Source of the DNA: Pseudomonadota bacterium
GTDB taxonomy: Bacteria; Pseudomonadota; Gammaproteobacteria; Arenicellales; UBA868
DNA length: 64,000 nucleotides
Assembly (NCBI GenBank): GCA_018661145.1
Contig: JABJIU010000012.1
Coordinates: 5,007-69,006, forward strand
Direction of reading: 5' to 3'
In this document: piece by piece, positions 56,201 through 63,251 of the stretch
How the letters are laid out: each line of letters begins with the position of its first letter
Position numbering within the stretch: the first letter of the stretch is position 1
Notes under the pieces: model-generated
Databases searched by the model: none
The model's input: the letters and a program-made list of their open reading frames with translations, nothing else
Told to the model about the DNA's origin: nothing
Translations under genes and position numbers: made by a program

Positions 56201-56685
56201 TGCGGATACTGCTGGTGACGGTACGCTTTTTGAGCCACACCCTTTATATGAACAAGCAGTTCACGAAAGGTCTGTCCTTCGGAGAGGTCCATCACCAACG
56301 GCAACGCGTTGGGTTCCAAGTCTTCGCCGCGAGGCGGTGAACCCAGCACCACGACACCAGAGCCTGTAATTCGGTGGAGCACCGATGCTACAGCGGCGAG
56401 AACAACCAAGTTTACCAAACTTGGTTTGCTTTGGGTCAGTACTTTCACCTTGCTCCACGTTGCACCAGTAATGCTCGAAAGCGAGGATCCGGTGCGCGCG
56501 TCCGATGCATCCCTGTTGCAGCGATCAGCCGGCACCGTGGACGAGCCGATATCTCGCGTCAAAGCTCCTCGCCAGAAATCTCTTGCCGCCAGAGTGTCTT
56601 TGTCGAACAGAAAGAGGCCTTGCCCTTGATGGCGCTCGGGACCTGATTGTGGAAAATTACTCACCATATTCCATCTACAGCGCAA
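53278..56685 (-). CDS. termination module: half C-A(Tyr)-T-TE
   Basis: 1135 residues on the minus strand. The first 230 or so match only the C-terminal lobe of a condensation domain (DFWRGAL, then the VVLGSPPRG and YPLFDVSVR regions); the N-terminal lobe with HHxxxDG is absent. The A domain code reads DASTVAAVCK, a tyrosine-type code. T has GGHS (Ser817). The type I thioesterase has GWSAGG (Ser948), VALVDTY and His1108 (GTHFDLL). It should load Tyr, receive the chain by the free C domain of the protein encoded at 40042, and release or cyclise the product. The start is uncertain: ATG 56685, ATG 56667, or GTG 56664, where GGA sits about 6 nt upstream. A relic exporter lies just upstream in the same direction. 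Being opposite to the rest of the line, it may have been inverted. Confidence 0.94.
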   Translation of the reverse strand: MRCRWNMVSNFPQSGPERHQGQGLFLFDKDTLAARDFWRGALTRDIGSSTVPADRCNRDASDARTGSSLSSITGATWSKVKVLTQSKPSLVNLVVLAAVASVLHRITGSGVVVLGSPPRGEDLEPNALPLVMDLSEGQTFRELLVHIKGVAQKAYRHQQYPHTSIVRDLGLSEEAGRYPLFDVSVRCTGLHGPLPSTTEDIAILMSPTEEALGLEITYKPALFDESTIERFKWRLGEALSAGVINPDVRLADLDLLTSTEKSQVLTKWMQAPELLDDTLLHTAFRLRATETPEATAVECAGERLTYRELDARSDQLAMRLRRLDVGPERVVGLCLQPSIARVVSVLAVLKAGGAFLPLDPENPGARLQYMLGQAGPRVVIADPTGHARLGDLSCPSLEPDSSAKTADTAQVDLTDHVESVPDNLAYIIYTSGSTGNPKGVACHHRGLANLAAAQIRAFNVNASSRVLQFASFGFDASVSEMAMTLAAGATLVLGSRDELFPGDNLHQFLKRERITHVTLVPSVLELLPDAPLPGLSTLVVAGEACPASLVERWSAGRTFLNAYGPTEVTVCATIGRCHPGGDRGDPSIGRPMANMETFVLDTGMRPVVPGSEGELWLGGLGVARGYLGNGSATAERFVPHPFGTVPGARLYRTGDRARFRPDGQIEFLGRTDTQVKVRGHRIELTEIEAVLRRYPMVGDVAVVIREDTPGHIRLVAYVEVSEPKMVDVGGMQEHLRAHLPYYMQPELFDVSLKLPRTAKGSIARNALRPPVVATIEHALTVQPRDAIETEVVAVWEILLEREGIGVRSNFFDLGGHSFLAVRLLAEVRERFSVDLPLTAVLNQPTVENMARMIREQGTSLPEWSPLVTMRGEGVFPPLYCVHPAGGSISCYGDLVNALGPEYPVYALQASGLLEGQTPIDTIEAMASAYVSAIQVGQPAGPYHLCGWSAGGLIAYEMAQQLRARGHTVALVALVDTYAPSALKMTADLVADEVVQVLSLFGDSLSLTEEDLLRQDPERRLEYVVSRARAASLVPEGYGVEDARRLLRVFGAIGAACEAYHPVSYAGSVLMFAAQEDIAGAVLDPNDSEHGWQSLVTHSLRVVSLEGTHFDLLREPLVARVADVLREEIGAVAETR

Positions 56686-56722
56686 TCACCCATAGCAGAA
56701 TACCTGTCATTATAGGTTACGG

Positions 56723-57109
56723 TCATGATCGTCTTTCCCTCAGCCCTTGGCTGCCTGTGGAATGTTCTGGATGGCGCGCCGCCACACCGAAGATCTCGGC
56801 GCGACACAAAGTATCAAAGGCTTCCAAATCGGTCCGGCGAATGAGATTTACTCTGTGCAACCTAATGCCGGTCAATATGACCCCGACTGCCGTGATCGAG
56901 GTGAACAATTTGAATCTCTGCGCATAAACATAGAGCGCCATATTGGTACAAAACAAAACCAGCAACACCGTGGAGTTGATGATGGCCAGCAGCACGGCGT
57001 TGGAGACTCCCGCAAAGAAAACGAGCCCCGTCATATCAAAATTGGATCGCCTCGAGTTACATCCGAGCAGGTGCATGAGAGAAAAGGTATTTAAAAATGC
57101 GTACTTCAA
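56723..57109 (-). pseudogene. N-terminal remnant of a SyrD/PvdE-type ABC exporter
   Basis: From TTG 57109 the minus-strand frame gives about 110 residues resembling the start of cyclic-peptide ABC exporters: MKYAFLNTFS, a membrane segment (GVSNAVLLAIINS), a second one (VLLVLFCTNMALYVYA), then IRRTDLEAFDTLCRAEIF. After that the similarity ends and the frame stops at 56723. The other membrane helices and the whole ATPase domain are missing, and the spacing after LNTFS also suggests a deletion. It lies 38 nt before the termination-module gene on the same strand, the usual place for an exporter. The compound would need another exporter, or is no longer secreted this way. The family call rests on memory of the SyrD/PvdE pattern. 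Confidence 0.6.
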
Positions 57110-57969
57110 ACTCGCCTGTTTCCCAAGTTTCTCGCCATCGGCGACTGACGCCAGCTAATAATGGGCGACCCCTTGTCTCTTCCTTAGCAGAGACGGCCTC
57201 GAGAGCGCCGCCCAAGCATAAAAACGGCCTAGTATAACCACCTATCAGGTTGGAGGGGCACGCATATCAATGCTAGCACTGGTGCGTCGCTGGCAGACGG
57301 CATGGCGTAAAGAAAGGGCGCCAAGAAGGACGACCGTACACGTCGACGAGATTGCAGTCTAGGTCGCCTTGGGGTTGGCAAATTATCACAATCCGAGACA
57401 TATTCCTGCATTCACTTTCAAGGCCAGAAATCGGGAGACTAATAAAAGCCCTTTGGTCACAACGTGCGATTTACCTAGCGAGTGCCCAGCGTCAGAATTT
57501 GTTAGACAGACCGTCGCAATTGAATAAGAGAGCATTTTTGGTTCATCGTAGTCCCTGGAGGAGCAAAGGTGAGACCAGAACAACATCGGCAATCTGACGC
57601 CTACCAATGTTTACTTTGGGCGGGGACAGATAATTCTAATGAAGAGGGAGACAATCAAACGAAACACCATCCAGCAACTGCGCTTGCACGACCGAAAAAA
57701 ACGCCGCTTAAAATGACAAATCAGATGCGCGGGACACTCAGTTAAACGATGCAGCCATCTGCCTCAAATAATCTGACCTCGGACAGTGGGTACCATCCTA
57801 GCGGGATGTTCCGGCATCCCTCAGCTGCCCCGAGATTGGGTGGACTACGCCGAGGCCTGCCCGGAGCCATCCAATCGGCTGAGGCGGACTACCCTCGTTC
57901 GACCCGATCAGAAACACCAAAAATTAATTTGAGTTTCTGCAACTTTGATACCTGAATAGCCTAGGTATT
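57110..57969. other. decayed intergenic region, no gene recognised
   Basis: AT-rich, with stops in all frames at short intervals. A few frames of 60-80 codons exist on both strands, but none resembles a family or has a ribosome site. The piece next to 57970 is probably the outer end of the decayed IS3 element. Confidence 0.5.
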
Positions 57970-58560
57970 CTAGACACCCTCGGTTCTCATTTTCTGCTGT
58001 CGTTCGAAGTCGACGGACCACAACATACCATTTCTCGCATGCTTTCGCTTTGGGTTATGGAGCATCTTGACATAGTCCGACACGTCCTGCCTCGTCTCGG
58101 CTCGCGTTTTATAGACGCTGCGCCGTCTACGTTTCCGCTTGAGCAAATTAAAGAAGCAATCCAAGACCGCGCTGTCATGACAGTTTCCGCGCCGGCTCAC
58201 CGAATGCTTCAGAGTGTGCGCTTTAGGACTGACGCCCAGTCCCTGCTAGTGAACTGTCCCCCTGCCCTAGTCCGAGTAGGTCAGTACTCTGTTCTTCGGT
58301 TTCTTAAACCACACCGCAATGAGCAATGCCTGCAGGACGACATCTGTGGTCTGACGGCTTTGCATTAATCAGCCGATGAAGCGACAGGAGTAAAGATCGA
58401 TCACAACGGCCAGATAAGAGAAACCTTCCCGTGAGCGAATGAGTCCTGACCCTGCGCACCAGATGAGATGGTATCAAGAATGCTGCCAGAGAACCTGCGG
58501 TTCAGATCGGATGTCGCGGCAGTGAATGTGCAATCAAGGGATTCCTGGTTCCCCAGTCAC
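57970..58560 (-). pseudogene. decayed IS3-family transposase (orfB)
   Basis: On the minus strand, from about 58560 to the TAG at 57970, one frame reads as an IS3-family orfB with several stops: YLAVVIDLYSCRFIG then TGA; MQSRQTTDVVLQALL; KPKNRVLTYSD then TAG where a Gln is usual; and an intact tail VSRRGNCHDSAVLDCFFNLL, with KTRAETRQD and HNPKRKHARNGML. The first catalytic Asp (VVIDLYS) and the C-terminal region are visible, but the stops make it dead. It lies between the exporter relic and the accessory genes. Confidence 0.8.
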
Positions 58561-58712
58561 AGCCAGAACGAGTGACTCACTTTTCTTTTGCCGTTAACAA
58601 AGCCCCTATGCGTCAACTAACGCAACAATGCGGAGAGGTTGAAAACGAAACTCGCATGCGGTACACCCTTTGAGCCTGAGTCCTTTCTCTCACCACCTGA
58701 AGATTAGACGTT

Positions 58713-58925
58713 ATGGTCGCGGTTAAGAAAATAACCCCTAAGAAAGTGCAGTCAAAAAAGAAAACTCTGTTAGAGTTGATGCCGCGCGGTCCTTGCGAGG
58801 CACTTCCAGATGCGGCCGCGGGTGATGCGGAAACTGCGGAACCCTGCCTAGGCACGGTCGAGTGGGCAACCCATGCGGCATGTGGTATTAGCCGCCGTGA
58901 TAGGCCCGTAGTGGCCAGCTTGTGA
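58713..58925 (+). CDS. small ORF coupled to the thioesterase gene
   Basis: 70 codons from ATG 58713. The N-terminus is Lys-rich (MVAVKKITPKKVQSKKKT); the rest is Ala/Pro/Cys-containing with no recognised family. The stop overlaps the thioesterase start (GTGA at 58922), the same coupling used in the core cluster, which is the main reason to list it. The ribosome site is poor. It may be a leader, a decayed gene end, or chance. Confidence 0.3.
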   Translation: MVAVKKITPKKVQSKKKTLLELMPRGPCEALPDAAAGDAETAEPCLGTVEWATHAACGISRRDRPVVASL

Positions 58926-59671
58926 TGAAGCGTCGCTCTCTTTCGCCTTGGTTCGTATCGTGGCATCAGCGGCCAGATGCAGAAATTCGTCTGTTTTGTT
59001 TTCCCTTTGCGGGCGGTGGCGCCTCTGCCTATCGGCTCTGGGCGCCAGACATATCGGAGAACTTTGAGCTCCACTCAGTACAGCTGCCGGGGCGTGAAAA
59101 TCGACTAGGCGAAGAGCCTTTCACGCGTATGAACGAACTGGTCCCACGGCTTGTGGATGAGTTATTGCAGCATTTGGACAGACCTTATGTGCTTTTCGGG
59201 CATAGCATGGGTGCAGCCATTGCGTTCGAAGTGGCAAGACACCTGCAGGAAGTCCATGGTTCGACGCCGGAACATCTGTTCGTTTCAGGGAGGTCCGCGC
59301 CACACCGGCCGTCGGAGAAAACTCCAATTTACAACCTTCCCCATGACGACTTCCTCACGCGACTAAAGGATCTGGACGGCACGCCACGGGAGGTGCTGGA
59401 CCATCCGGAGTTGATGGAACTTCTCATACCGATGTTGCGCGCAGATTTCGAACTTGACGATACCTATTCCATGCTTCCCGGCCCGCGACTGGCCTGCCCG
59501 ATGAGTGTGTACGGGGGCAATGAAGATCCGGAGGTTGACGCAGCGTGCCTGGCTGCTTGGAACGATTTATGTTTCGTTCCAGAAACGGTAACTTATATGG
59601 ACGGTGGGCATTTTTATATTAACCATCAACGCGCCTCACTGCTCGAGAAAATAGAGGCTGCGCTAAGTTGA
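58922..59671 (+). CDS. type II (editing) thioesterase
   Basis: 249 residues, the normal size for external thioesterases of NRPS/PKS clusters (GrsT/RifR type). It shows the N-terminal FPFAGGGASAYRLW motif, the nucleophile elbow GHSMG, FVSGRSAPH in the lid region, and the C-terminal GGHFYI histidine. It removes wrongly primed or stalled acyl groups from carrier domains in the cytoplasm. That role fits a line with 12 carrier domains, one of which lacks its own working AT. The start is GTG 58922 or ATG 58925; ATG gives MKRRSLSPWFV and is equally good. It is followed by the phosphopantetheinyl transferase gene after 75 nt, probably one transcript. Confidence 0.95.
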   Translation: MMKRRSLSPWFVSWHQRPDAEIRLFCFPFAGGGASAYRLWAPDISENFELHSVQLPGRENRLGEEPFTRMNELVPRLVDELLQHLDRPYVLFGHSMGAAIAFEVARHLQEVHGSTPEHLFVSGRSAPHRPSEKTPIYNLPHDDFLTRLKDLDGTPREVLDHPELMELLIPMLRADFELDDTYSMLPGPRLACPMSVYGGNEDPEVDAACLAAWNDLCFVPETVTYMDGGHFYINHQRASLLEKIEAALS

Positions 59672-59746
59672 TCATAAACAAAAACGCCATAGTGCCTGCT
59701 CAGCTGAAGCTTGGTTCGCGTGTGCCCCTGAAATCCCGGGCCAGCG

Positions 59747-60517
59747 ATGCCAACTGGCTCCATACGCTTTTCTCTTGGCCACTTGTCTGAGGCTCCACGG
59801 AGGCTTGATTCTCAAGCCCACGTCTGGCTCGCGTGTCCCGAAGTCGCCCATTGCCCTAAGCGACGGCAACACTACGAGGACGTACTCTCGGCTTCCGAGC
59901 GCGAGAGGTACAGTCTCTTTCACTTCGAACACAACCGCCTTGAATATTTGGTTGCACACGCGTTGGTGCGTAACACTCTGTCCCGTTACGCTCCGATTGA
60001 ACCGCGTGACTGGTCTTTTAAATACAATCGTTACGGGCGCCCGGAGATTGCTGGTGGTGGTAGTACGTTAGGATTGCGTTTCAATCTGTCTCACACGAAG
60101 GGACTTGTAGCCTGTATTGTCACCAACGCCTTGGATTGTGGTATTGACGTGGAGTACGAGCGCCCGCTGGACGACTTGATGCAACTGGCTTGCACCGTCT
60201 TTTCCACGAACGAACAGGCTTCCCTGAATTCGCTGCCGAGCGAGCTTCAGCTTGGCCGTTTCTACGCATTATGGACTCTCAAAGAAGCATACATAAAGGC
60301 GCGGGGGTTGGGTTTATCGCTACCGCTGCAGGAATTCAGTTTCGAGCTTGAGGAAGCGGCCTCCCCCTCTCTAGAGATAGCGGATTCGCTTGAAGATGAC
60401 CCTGATGAGTGGCAAATTCTGACCTGCCAAGCGACGAAAATGCACAAGCTTGCCGTTGCGCTACGGCGGGGGCGCACTGCAAACCTGCGCGTTGTCTACC
60501 GGTTTGTTGTACCTTAG
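59747..60517 (+). CDS. Sfp-type 4'-phosphopantetheinyl transferase
   Basis: 256 residues. Hallmarks of the Sfp/Gsp group are NLSHTKG, the Mg-binding GIDVE, and WTLKEAYIKARG. The enzyme moves the phosphopantetheine arm of CoA onto the conserved serine of each ACP/PCP domain, so every synthetase in the window depends on it or on another genomic copy. The ATG at 59747 follows the thioesterase gene. A small AATTCC/GGAATT hairpin with a T-run lies about 30 nt downstream, suggesting the end of this two- or three-gene unit. Confidence 0.95.
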   Translation: MPTGSIRFSLGHLSEAPRRLDSQAHVWLACPEVAHCPKRRQHYEDVLSASERERYSLFHFEHNRLEYLVAHALVRNTLSRYAPIEPRDWSFKYNRYGRPEIAGGGSTLGLRFNLSHTKGLVACIVTNALDCGIDVEYERPLDDLMQLACTVFSTNEQASLNSLPSELQLGRFYALWTLKEAYIKARGLGLSLPLQEFSFELEEAASPSLEIADSLEDDPDEWQILTCQATKMHKLAVALRRGRTANLRVVYRFVVP

Positions 60518-60548
60518 ATCTGGTTTAGATCTGATCGACTCGACAAGG

Positions 60549-60569
60549 AATTCCTAAATCGGAATTTTT
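60549..60569 (+). terminator. weak Rho-independent terminator after the PPTase gene
   Basis: AATTCC (60549-60554), loop TAAATC, GGAATT (60561-60566), then TTT. A six-base AT-rich stem with a short T-run, correctly placed for the thioesterase/PPTase unit but weak. Confidence 0.35.
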
Positions 60570-60747
60570 CTGATTCAAGGAGCTGTATAAAGAGGAGCCA
60601 GCATGAATGACATCCAATTCGATTGATCCTCGTGGACGCGTTGTTTCAGCAGTTGAAGCGTGAGAGATATTGCGCGCTGTTGCCGCACGGTTTAGCACCG
60701 CGCTTTCGATTGTGGCGAAGTGGTCACAGCGCTACCGGCGCCCTAGG
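60570..60747. other. region with a strong ribosome site but no supported gene
   Basis: AAAGAGGAGCCAGC directly before ATG at 60603 is a strong Shine-Dalgarno site, but the frame it opens (MNDIQFD) stops after seven codons. The neighbouring frames carry fragments such as VDALFQQLKRER. It looks like the 5' end of a gene lost to deletion or frameshift. Confidence 0.35.
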
Positions 60748-61173
60748 TCAGGCATCCCGCAGCAGCGCCGCATTCTTGCCCTCAAGTCTTCCGACAGATC
60801 GTTCTTCCTGATACCCGTGAGGCTTTTGTAGAGCGCTCGAATGAGGAGCAATTTCTGCTAGGAATTCTGGTATTCTTGCCGCGGATCCACTATCCGCAAT
60901 TATCTGGAATAAACATTGCTCGCGCCAGGTACTCGCGGAGTTCCTTAAGCGTACGAACGAGTTTCCCAAGATTGTCTCCAAGGTCTTCCCGGCCTCGATG
61001 ACTATGTCGCTCTGATAGCGCTCGCGACACAGTGTAAGCACCCAGTTCATGTTCTCGGCGTAATTAACGTGGAGGTCCAATAGGGCAAATATTCGAGCCG
61101 TGCTTCCGACCTTCGGCGCCGGAGGCGGAGAAGAGGATTGAGACAGCGACCCTCGAGACCCAACGGGCATCAT
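60748..61173 (-). CDS. hypothetical protein downstream of MbtH
   Basis: 141 codons on the minus strand from ATG 61173, starting 11 nt after the MbtH stop with GGCGG just upstream, so it may be co-transcribed. The first 25 residues are Ser/Pro-rich; the middle (FALLDLHVNYAENMNWVLTL) looks like a folded, helical protein. I do not recognise a family. There is no signal peptide or membrane segment. Codon use resembles real coding sequence in the middle but less so at both ends, so it may be a fragment. Confidence 0.4.
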   Translation of the reverse strand: MMPVGSRGSLSQSSSPPPAPKVGSTARIFALLDLHVNYAENMNWVLTLCRERYQSDIVIEAGKTLETILGNSFVRLRNSASTWREQCLFQIIADSGSAARIPEFLAEIAPHSSALQKPHGYQEERSVGRLEGKNAALLRDA

Positions 61174-61184
61174 CGCCGCCAGAG

Positions 61185-61409
61185 CTAGCTCACAGGATTT
61201 GCGTCGGTCTCCTGCATCGACACTTGCAAACTAAGCGGTCGCATATCAGTCCATACTTCTTCGATATAGGCCAGACATTCAGCTTTTGTGCCCTCTTTCC
61301 CTTCCTCGTCCCAGCCTAACGGACTATCCCTATCTTGGGGCCATATGGAGTACTGCCTCTCGTGATTTACCACGACCTTGAAAAGGCTGCCCTCATCGTC
61401 CCAGCTCAT
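61185..61409 (-). CDS. MbtH-like protein
   Basis: 74 residues with the full family signature: [37 protein letters not shown]. MbtH-like proteins bind NRPS adenylation domains and are often needed for their solubility and activity, so this is probably a partner of several of the eight A domains here. The start is secure: the sequence complementary to 61417-61424 reads GGGGAGGA, 7 nt before the ATG. That ATG overlaps the stop of a 38-codon ORF (ATGA), so translation is coupled. The gene is isolated from the main operon by IS remains and sits next to an intact IS element. Confidence 0.95.
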   Translation of the reverse strand: MSWDDEGSLFKVVVNHERQYSIWPQDRDSPLGWDEEGKEGTKAECLAYIEEVWTDMRPLSLQVSMQETDANPVS

Positions 61410-61522
61410 CGGCCGATCCTCCCCAGATTGCAGAACGTTACTCGATTAATCACACATTTCTTGCGAAGTGCATTAAGTATCCGAAGCTGACCTTTGTTCA
61501 AAGTGGATTGGTCAATGGTCAT
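61406..61522 (-). CDS. 38-residue ORF coupled to MbtH
   Basis: ATG at 61522 (minus strand) is preceded by AAAGG. The frame encodes a basic peptide beginning [20 protein letters not shown] and containing two cysteines ([11 protein letters not shown]), and ends by overlapping the MbtH start. Coupling suggests it is or was translated. It could be a leader peptide, a truncated gene, or the N-terminus of a protein whose remainder was lost. No family assigned. Confidence 0.4.
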   Translation of the reverse strand: MTIDQSTLNKGQLRILNALRKKCVINRVTFCNLGRIGR

Positions 61523-61848
61523 AGAGGAACCTTTATTGTGATGGATGGGACACTGTGTTTGAAGACAGGAGTATAAGGCAGAATATCCGGGGTTGATAGA
61601 GAGAATGGAGAGAATGGAGAGAATGGAGAGATGGACTTGAGAGAGTTCGTCTGAAAATAAAAAACTGTTATCACCTACTCCACCGTTCTTGAGTATGCAC
61701 AAGAAATTCCCGACATACATCTCCCCAACCGATCCTGAAGGTTTTATGACCAGAATTCAATTTGGTCCAGACATCAAACCCTTATGGGCTCTGACGAAAA
61801 GACCTCTAACGTATAAACCTAAAGAAGAGCGAATACTGGATACTGTCC
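61523..61848. other. intergenic stretch between the MbtH unit and the IS3 element
   Basis: AT-rich, with a 9-bp tandem repeat. A minus-strand frame extends upstream of the 38-codon ORF to 61720 but is low-complexity (Leu/Ser/Ile repeats) and is not believable as coding. The promoter for the minus-strand MbtH unit should lie here; no clear boxes are seen. Confidence 0.4.
61601..61627. repeat. 9-bp tandem repeat, three units
   Basis: GAGAATGGA occurs three times without change at 61601, 61610 and 61619, then breaks down into GAGATGG. It lies about 80 bases upstream of the 38-codon ORF on the minus strand, so copy number could alter spacing in the MbtH promoter or leader. Confidence 0.85.
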
Positions 61849-61877
61849 TGACCTGCCCCCACGTTTAGTACCAGCGG

Positions 61878-62747
61878 TTAGTTTAGACTGTCTGTCGAGC
61901 GGCGAGTAGCCCGCAGCCCTCGGGCAGCGGAGGGCGTATCGCCGCGGTGAGGCATGACGGTCTGTGGTGCTGGCGGCCGGTACCCCAGCGAACTGTGCGG
62001 CCGGACGGTGTTGTAATGCCTGCGCCATTGCTCGATCAGCACTTTAGCCTCCGTCATCGAGCAGAATATCTCGCCGTTCAGCAACTCGTCCCTGAGTTTA
62101 CCATTGAATGACTCGTTATAGCCGTTCTCCCAGGGTGACCCGGGTTCGATGTAGAGCGTCTTCACGCCGACCCGGGACAACCATTCCCGTACCGCGATAG
62201 CGGTGAACTCACTGCCGTTATCGGACCGGATGTAGTCCGGTACTCCGCGCTGCGTGAACAGGTCGGCCAGCACATGCAGGACGTCGCCCGACCGGATATG
62301 CCGGTCCACCTCGATGGCGAGGCATTCCCGTGTGTACTCGTCGATCACGGTGAGCATCCGGAACGATCTGCCATCGTGCGTACGCGCCTGTACGAAGTCA
62401 TAGGCCCACACATGGTTCCGCCAGCCGGGCCTCAGACGGATACACGATCCGTCATTCAGCCACAGACGGCCCCGCTTCGGTTGTTTCAACGGTACTTTCA
62501 GCCCCTCGCGCCGCCAGATGCGGCCCACACGCTTGTGGTTCACGTGCCAGCCTTCCGCGTGCAGCAGCGCCGTCACCCGACGGTAGCCGTACCGGCCGTA
62601 TTGACCCGCCAGGCGGACGATCGCCGCCGTCAGCGGTTCTTCGTCGTCACGGATGATCGGCTGGTATCGCTGCGATGTCCGGGATTGCCCCAGGACACGG
62701 CAGGCACGCCGTTCCGATACCGGGTACTTCTCCCGCACGTGTTGCAC
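61878..62747 (-). CDS. IS3-family transposase, catalytic subunit (orfB)
   Basis: 289 residues from ATG 62747. An N-terminal HTH_21-type region ([18 protein letters not shown]) and [16 protein letters not shown] lead into an rve integrase core with the catalytic triad Asp (VWAYDFV), Asp ([10 protein letters not shown]) and Glu ([14 protein letters not shown]). IS3 elements make the active OrfAB fusion by a -1 frameshift. Here the -1 frame upstream of the ATG stays open across the orfA stop region, consistent with that mechanism. It acts on its own terminal repeats. Confidence 0.93.
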   Translation of the reverse strand: MQHVREKYPVSERRACRVLGQSRTSQRYQPIIRDDEEPLTAAIVRLAGQYGRYGYRRVTALLHAEGWHVNHKRVGRIWRREGLKVPLKQPKRGRLWLNDGSCIRLRPGWRNHVWAYDFVQARTHDGRSFRMLTVIDEYTRECLAIEVDRHIRSGDVLHVLADLFTQRGVPDYIRSDNGSEFTAIAVREWLSRVGVKTLYIEPGSPWENGYNESFNGKLRDELLNGEIFCSMTEAKVLIEQWRRHYNTVRPHSSLGYRPPAPQTVMPHRGDTPSAARGLRATRRSTDSLN

Positions 62748-62770
62748 GCACCTTCTCCGGCGCTCGGGGC

Positions 62771-63049
62771 TTACCAGTTTCCCTCCGCAGCCTCTTTCAA
62801 TATTAGCTTGTCCAGCGTCAGCTCGGCGACCGCTCGCTTCAACCGGGCGTTCTCGGCCTCAAGGTCCTTCAGGCGCCGGGCCTGACCGACCTTCAGACCA
62901 CCGTATTCCTTGCGCCACCGGTAGTACGATTGTTCCGACACCCCAATCCGCCGGCACACTTCTCCAACGGTTCGGCCCTGCGCCAGCAGCACATCCGCTT
63001 CCCGCAGGTGATTGATAATCTGTTCAACTGTAAAACGTTTCCTCGGCAT
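62771..63049 (-). CDS. IS3-family transposase, DNA-binding subunit (orfA)
   Basis: 92 residues from ATG 63049 ([12 protein letters not shown]), chosen because GGGAGCAG lies just upstream; an upstream start at 63082 has no such site. It has a helix-turn-helix ([18 protein letters not shown]) followed by a leucine-zipper-like helix ([19 protein letters not shown]). It binds the inverted repeats and dimerises with the OrfAB transposase. Confidence 0.92.
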   Translation of the reverse strand: MPRKRFTVEQIINHLREADVLLAQGRTVGEVCRRIGVSEQSYYRWRKEYGGLKVGQARRLKDLEAENARLKRAVAELTLDKLILKEAAEGNW

Positions 63050-63191
63050 CTCTGCTCCCTTCAAGATGGATCCAGAGACCAAATATCTAACTCAGCTTAT
63101 GGATCCGGTTAAGGGGGGCAGGTCAGAACCTAGAGGCAAATATCAAACAGCCCCACCCAGAACTGACACCTTTTCATTTGCACTACCCTAC

Positions 63192-63221
63192 AAAAAAAAT
63201 CCCCGCATAATTTTGCGAGGA
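63192..63221 (-). terminator. Rho-independent terminator of the recombinase gene
   Basis: Read on the minus strand: TCCTCGC, an 8-nt loop AAAATTAT, GCGGGGA, then a run of eight T. It lies about 30 nt after the recombinase stop at 63252. One mismatch pair sits in the stem; otherwise it is a textbook structure. Confidence 0.8.
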
Positions 63222-63251
63222 CCGACAGGTTTTTGGGTACTTTAGATCAGG

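Larger units (their letters stand above)
61849..63125 (-). mobile_element. IS3-family insertion sequence, apparently complete (IS407-like)
   Basis: The ends are inverted repeats sharing TGACCTGCCCCC: left end at 61849, right end at 63125 read on the other strand. The length of about 1277 bp and two overlapping minus-strand frames (orfA, orfB) fit the IS3 family. The DDE residues are all present. The flanking bases (GTCC before, GAAC after) show no 3-4 bp direct repeat, so one flank may have been altered after insertion by recombination between copies. The group assignment within IS3 is from pattern memory. Confidence 0.88.

Noticed and set aside
61523..61720. N-terminal extension of the 38-codon ORF upstream of MbtH
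   Set aside because: The upstream part is low-complexity and derived partly from the 9-bp repeat; an internal ATG with AAAGG is a better start.
62274..62885. 203-codon plus-strand frame across the IS3 element
   Set aside because: It is antisense to the clear transposase genes and has no recognisable features.
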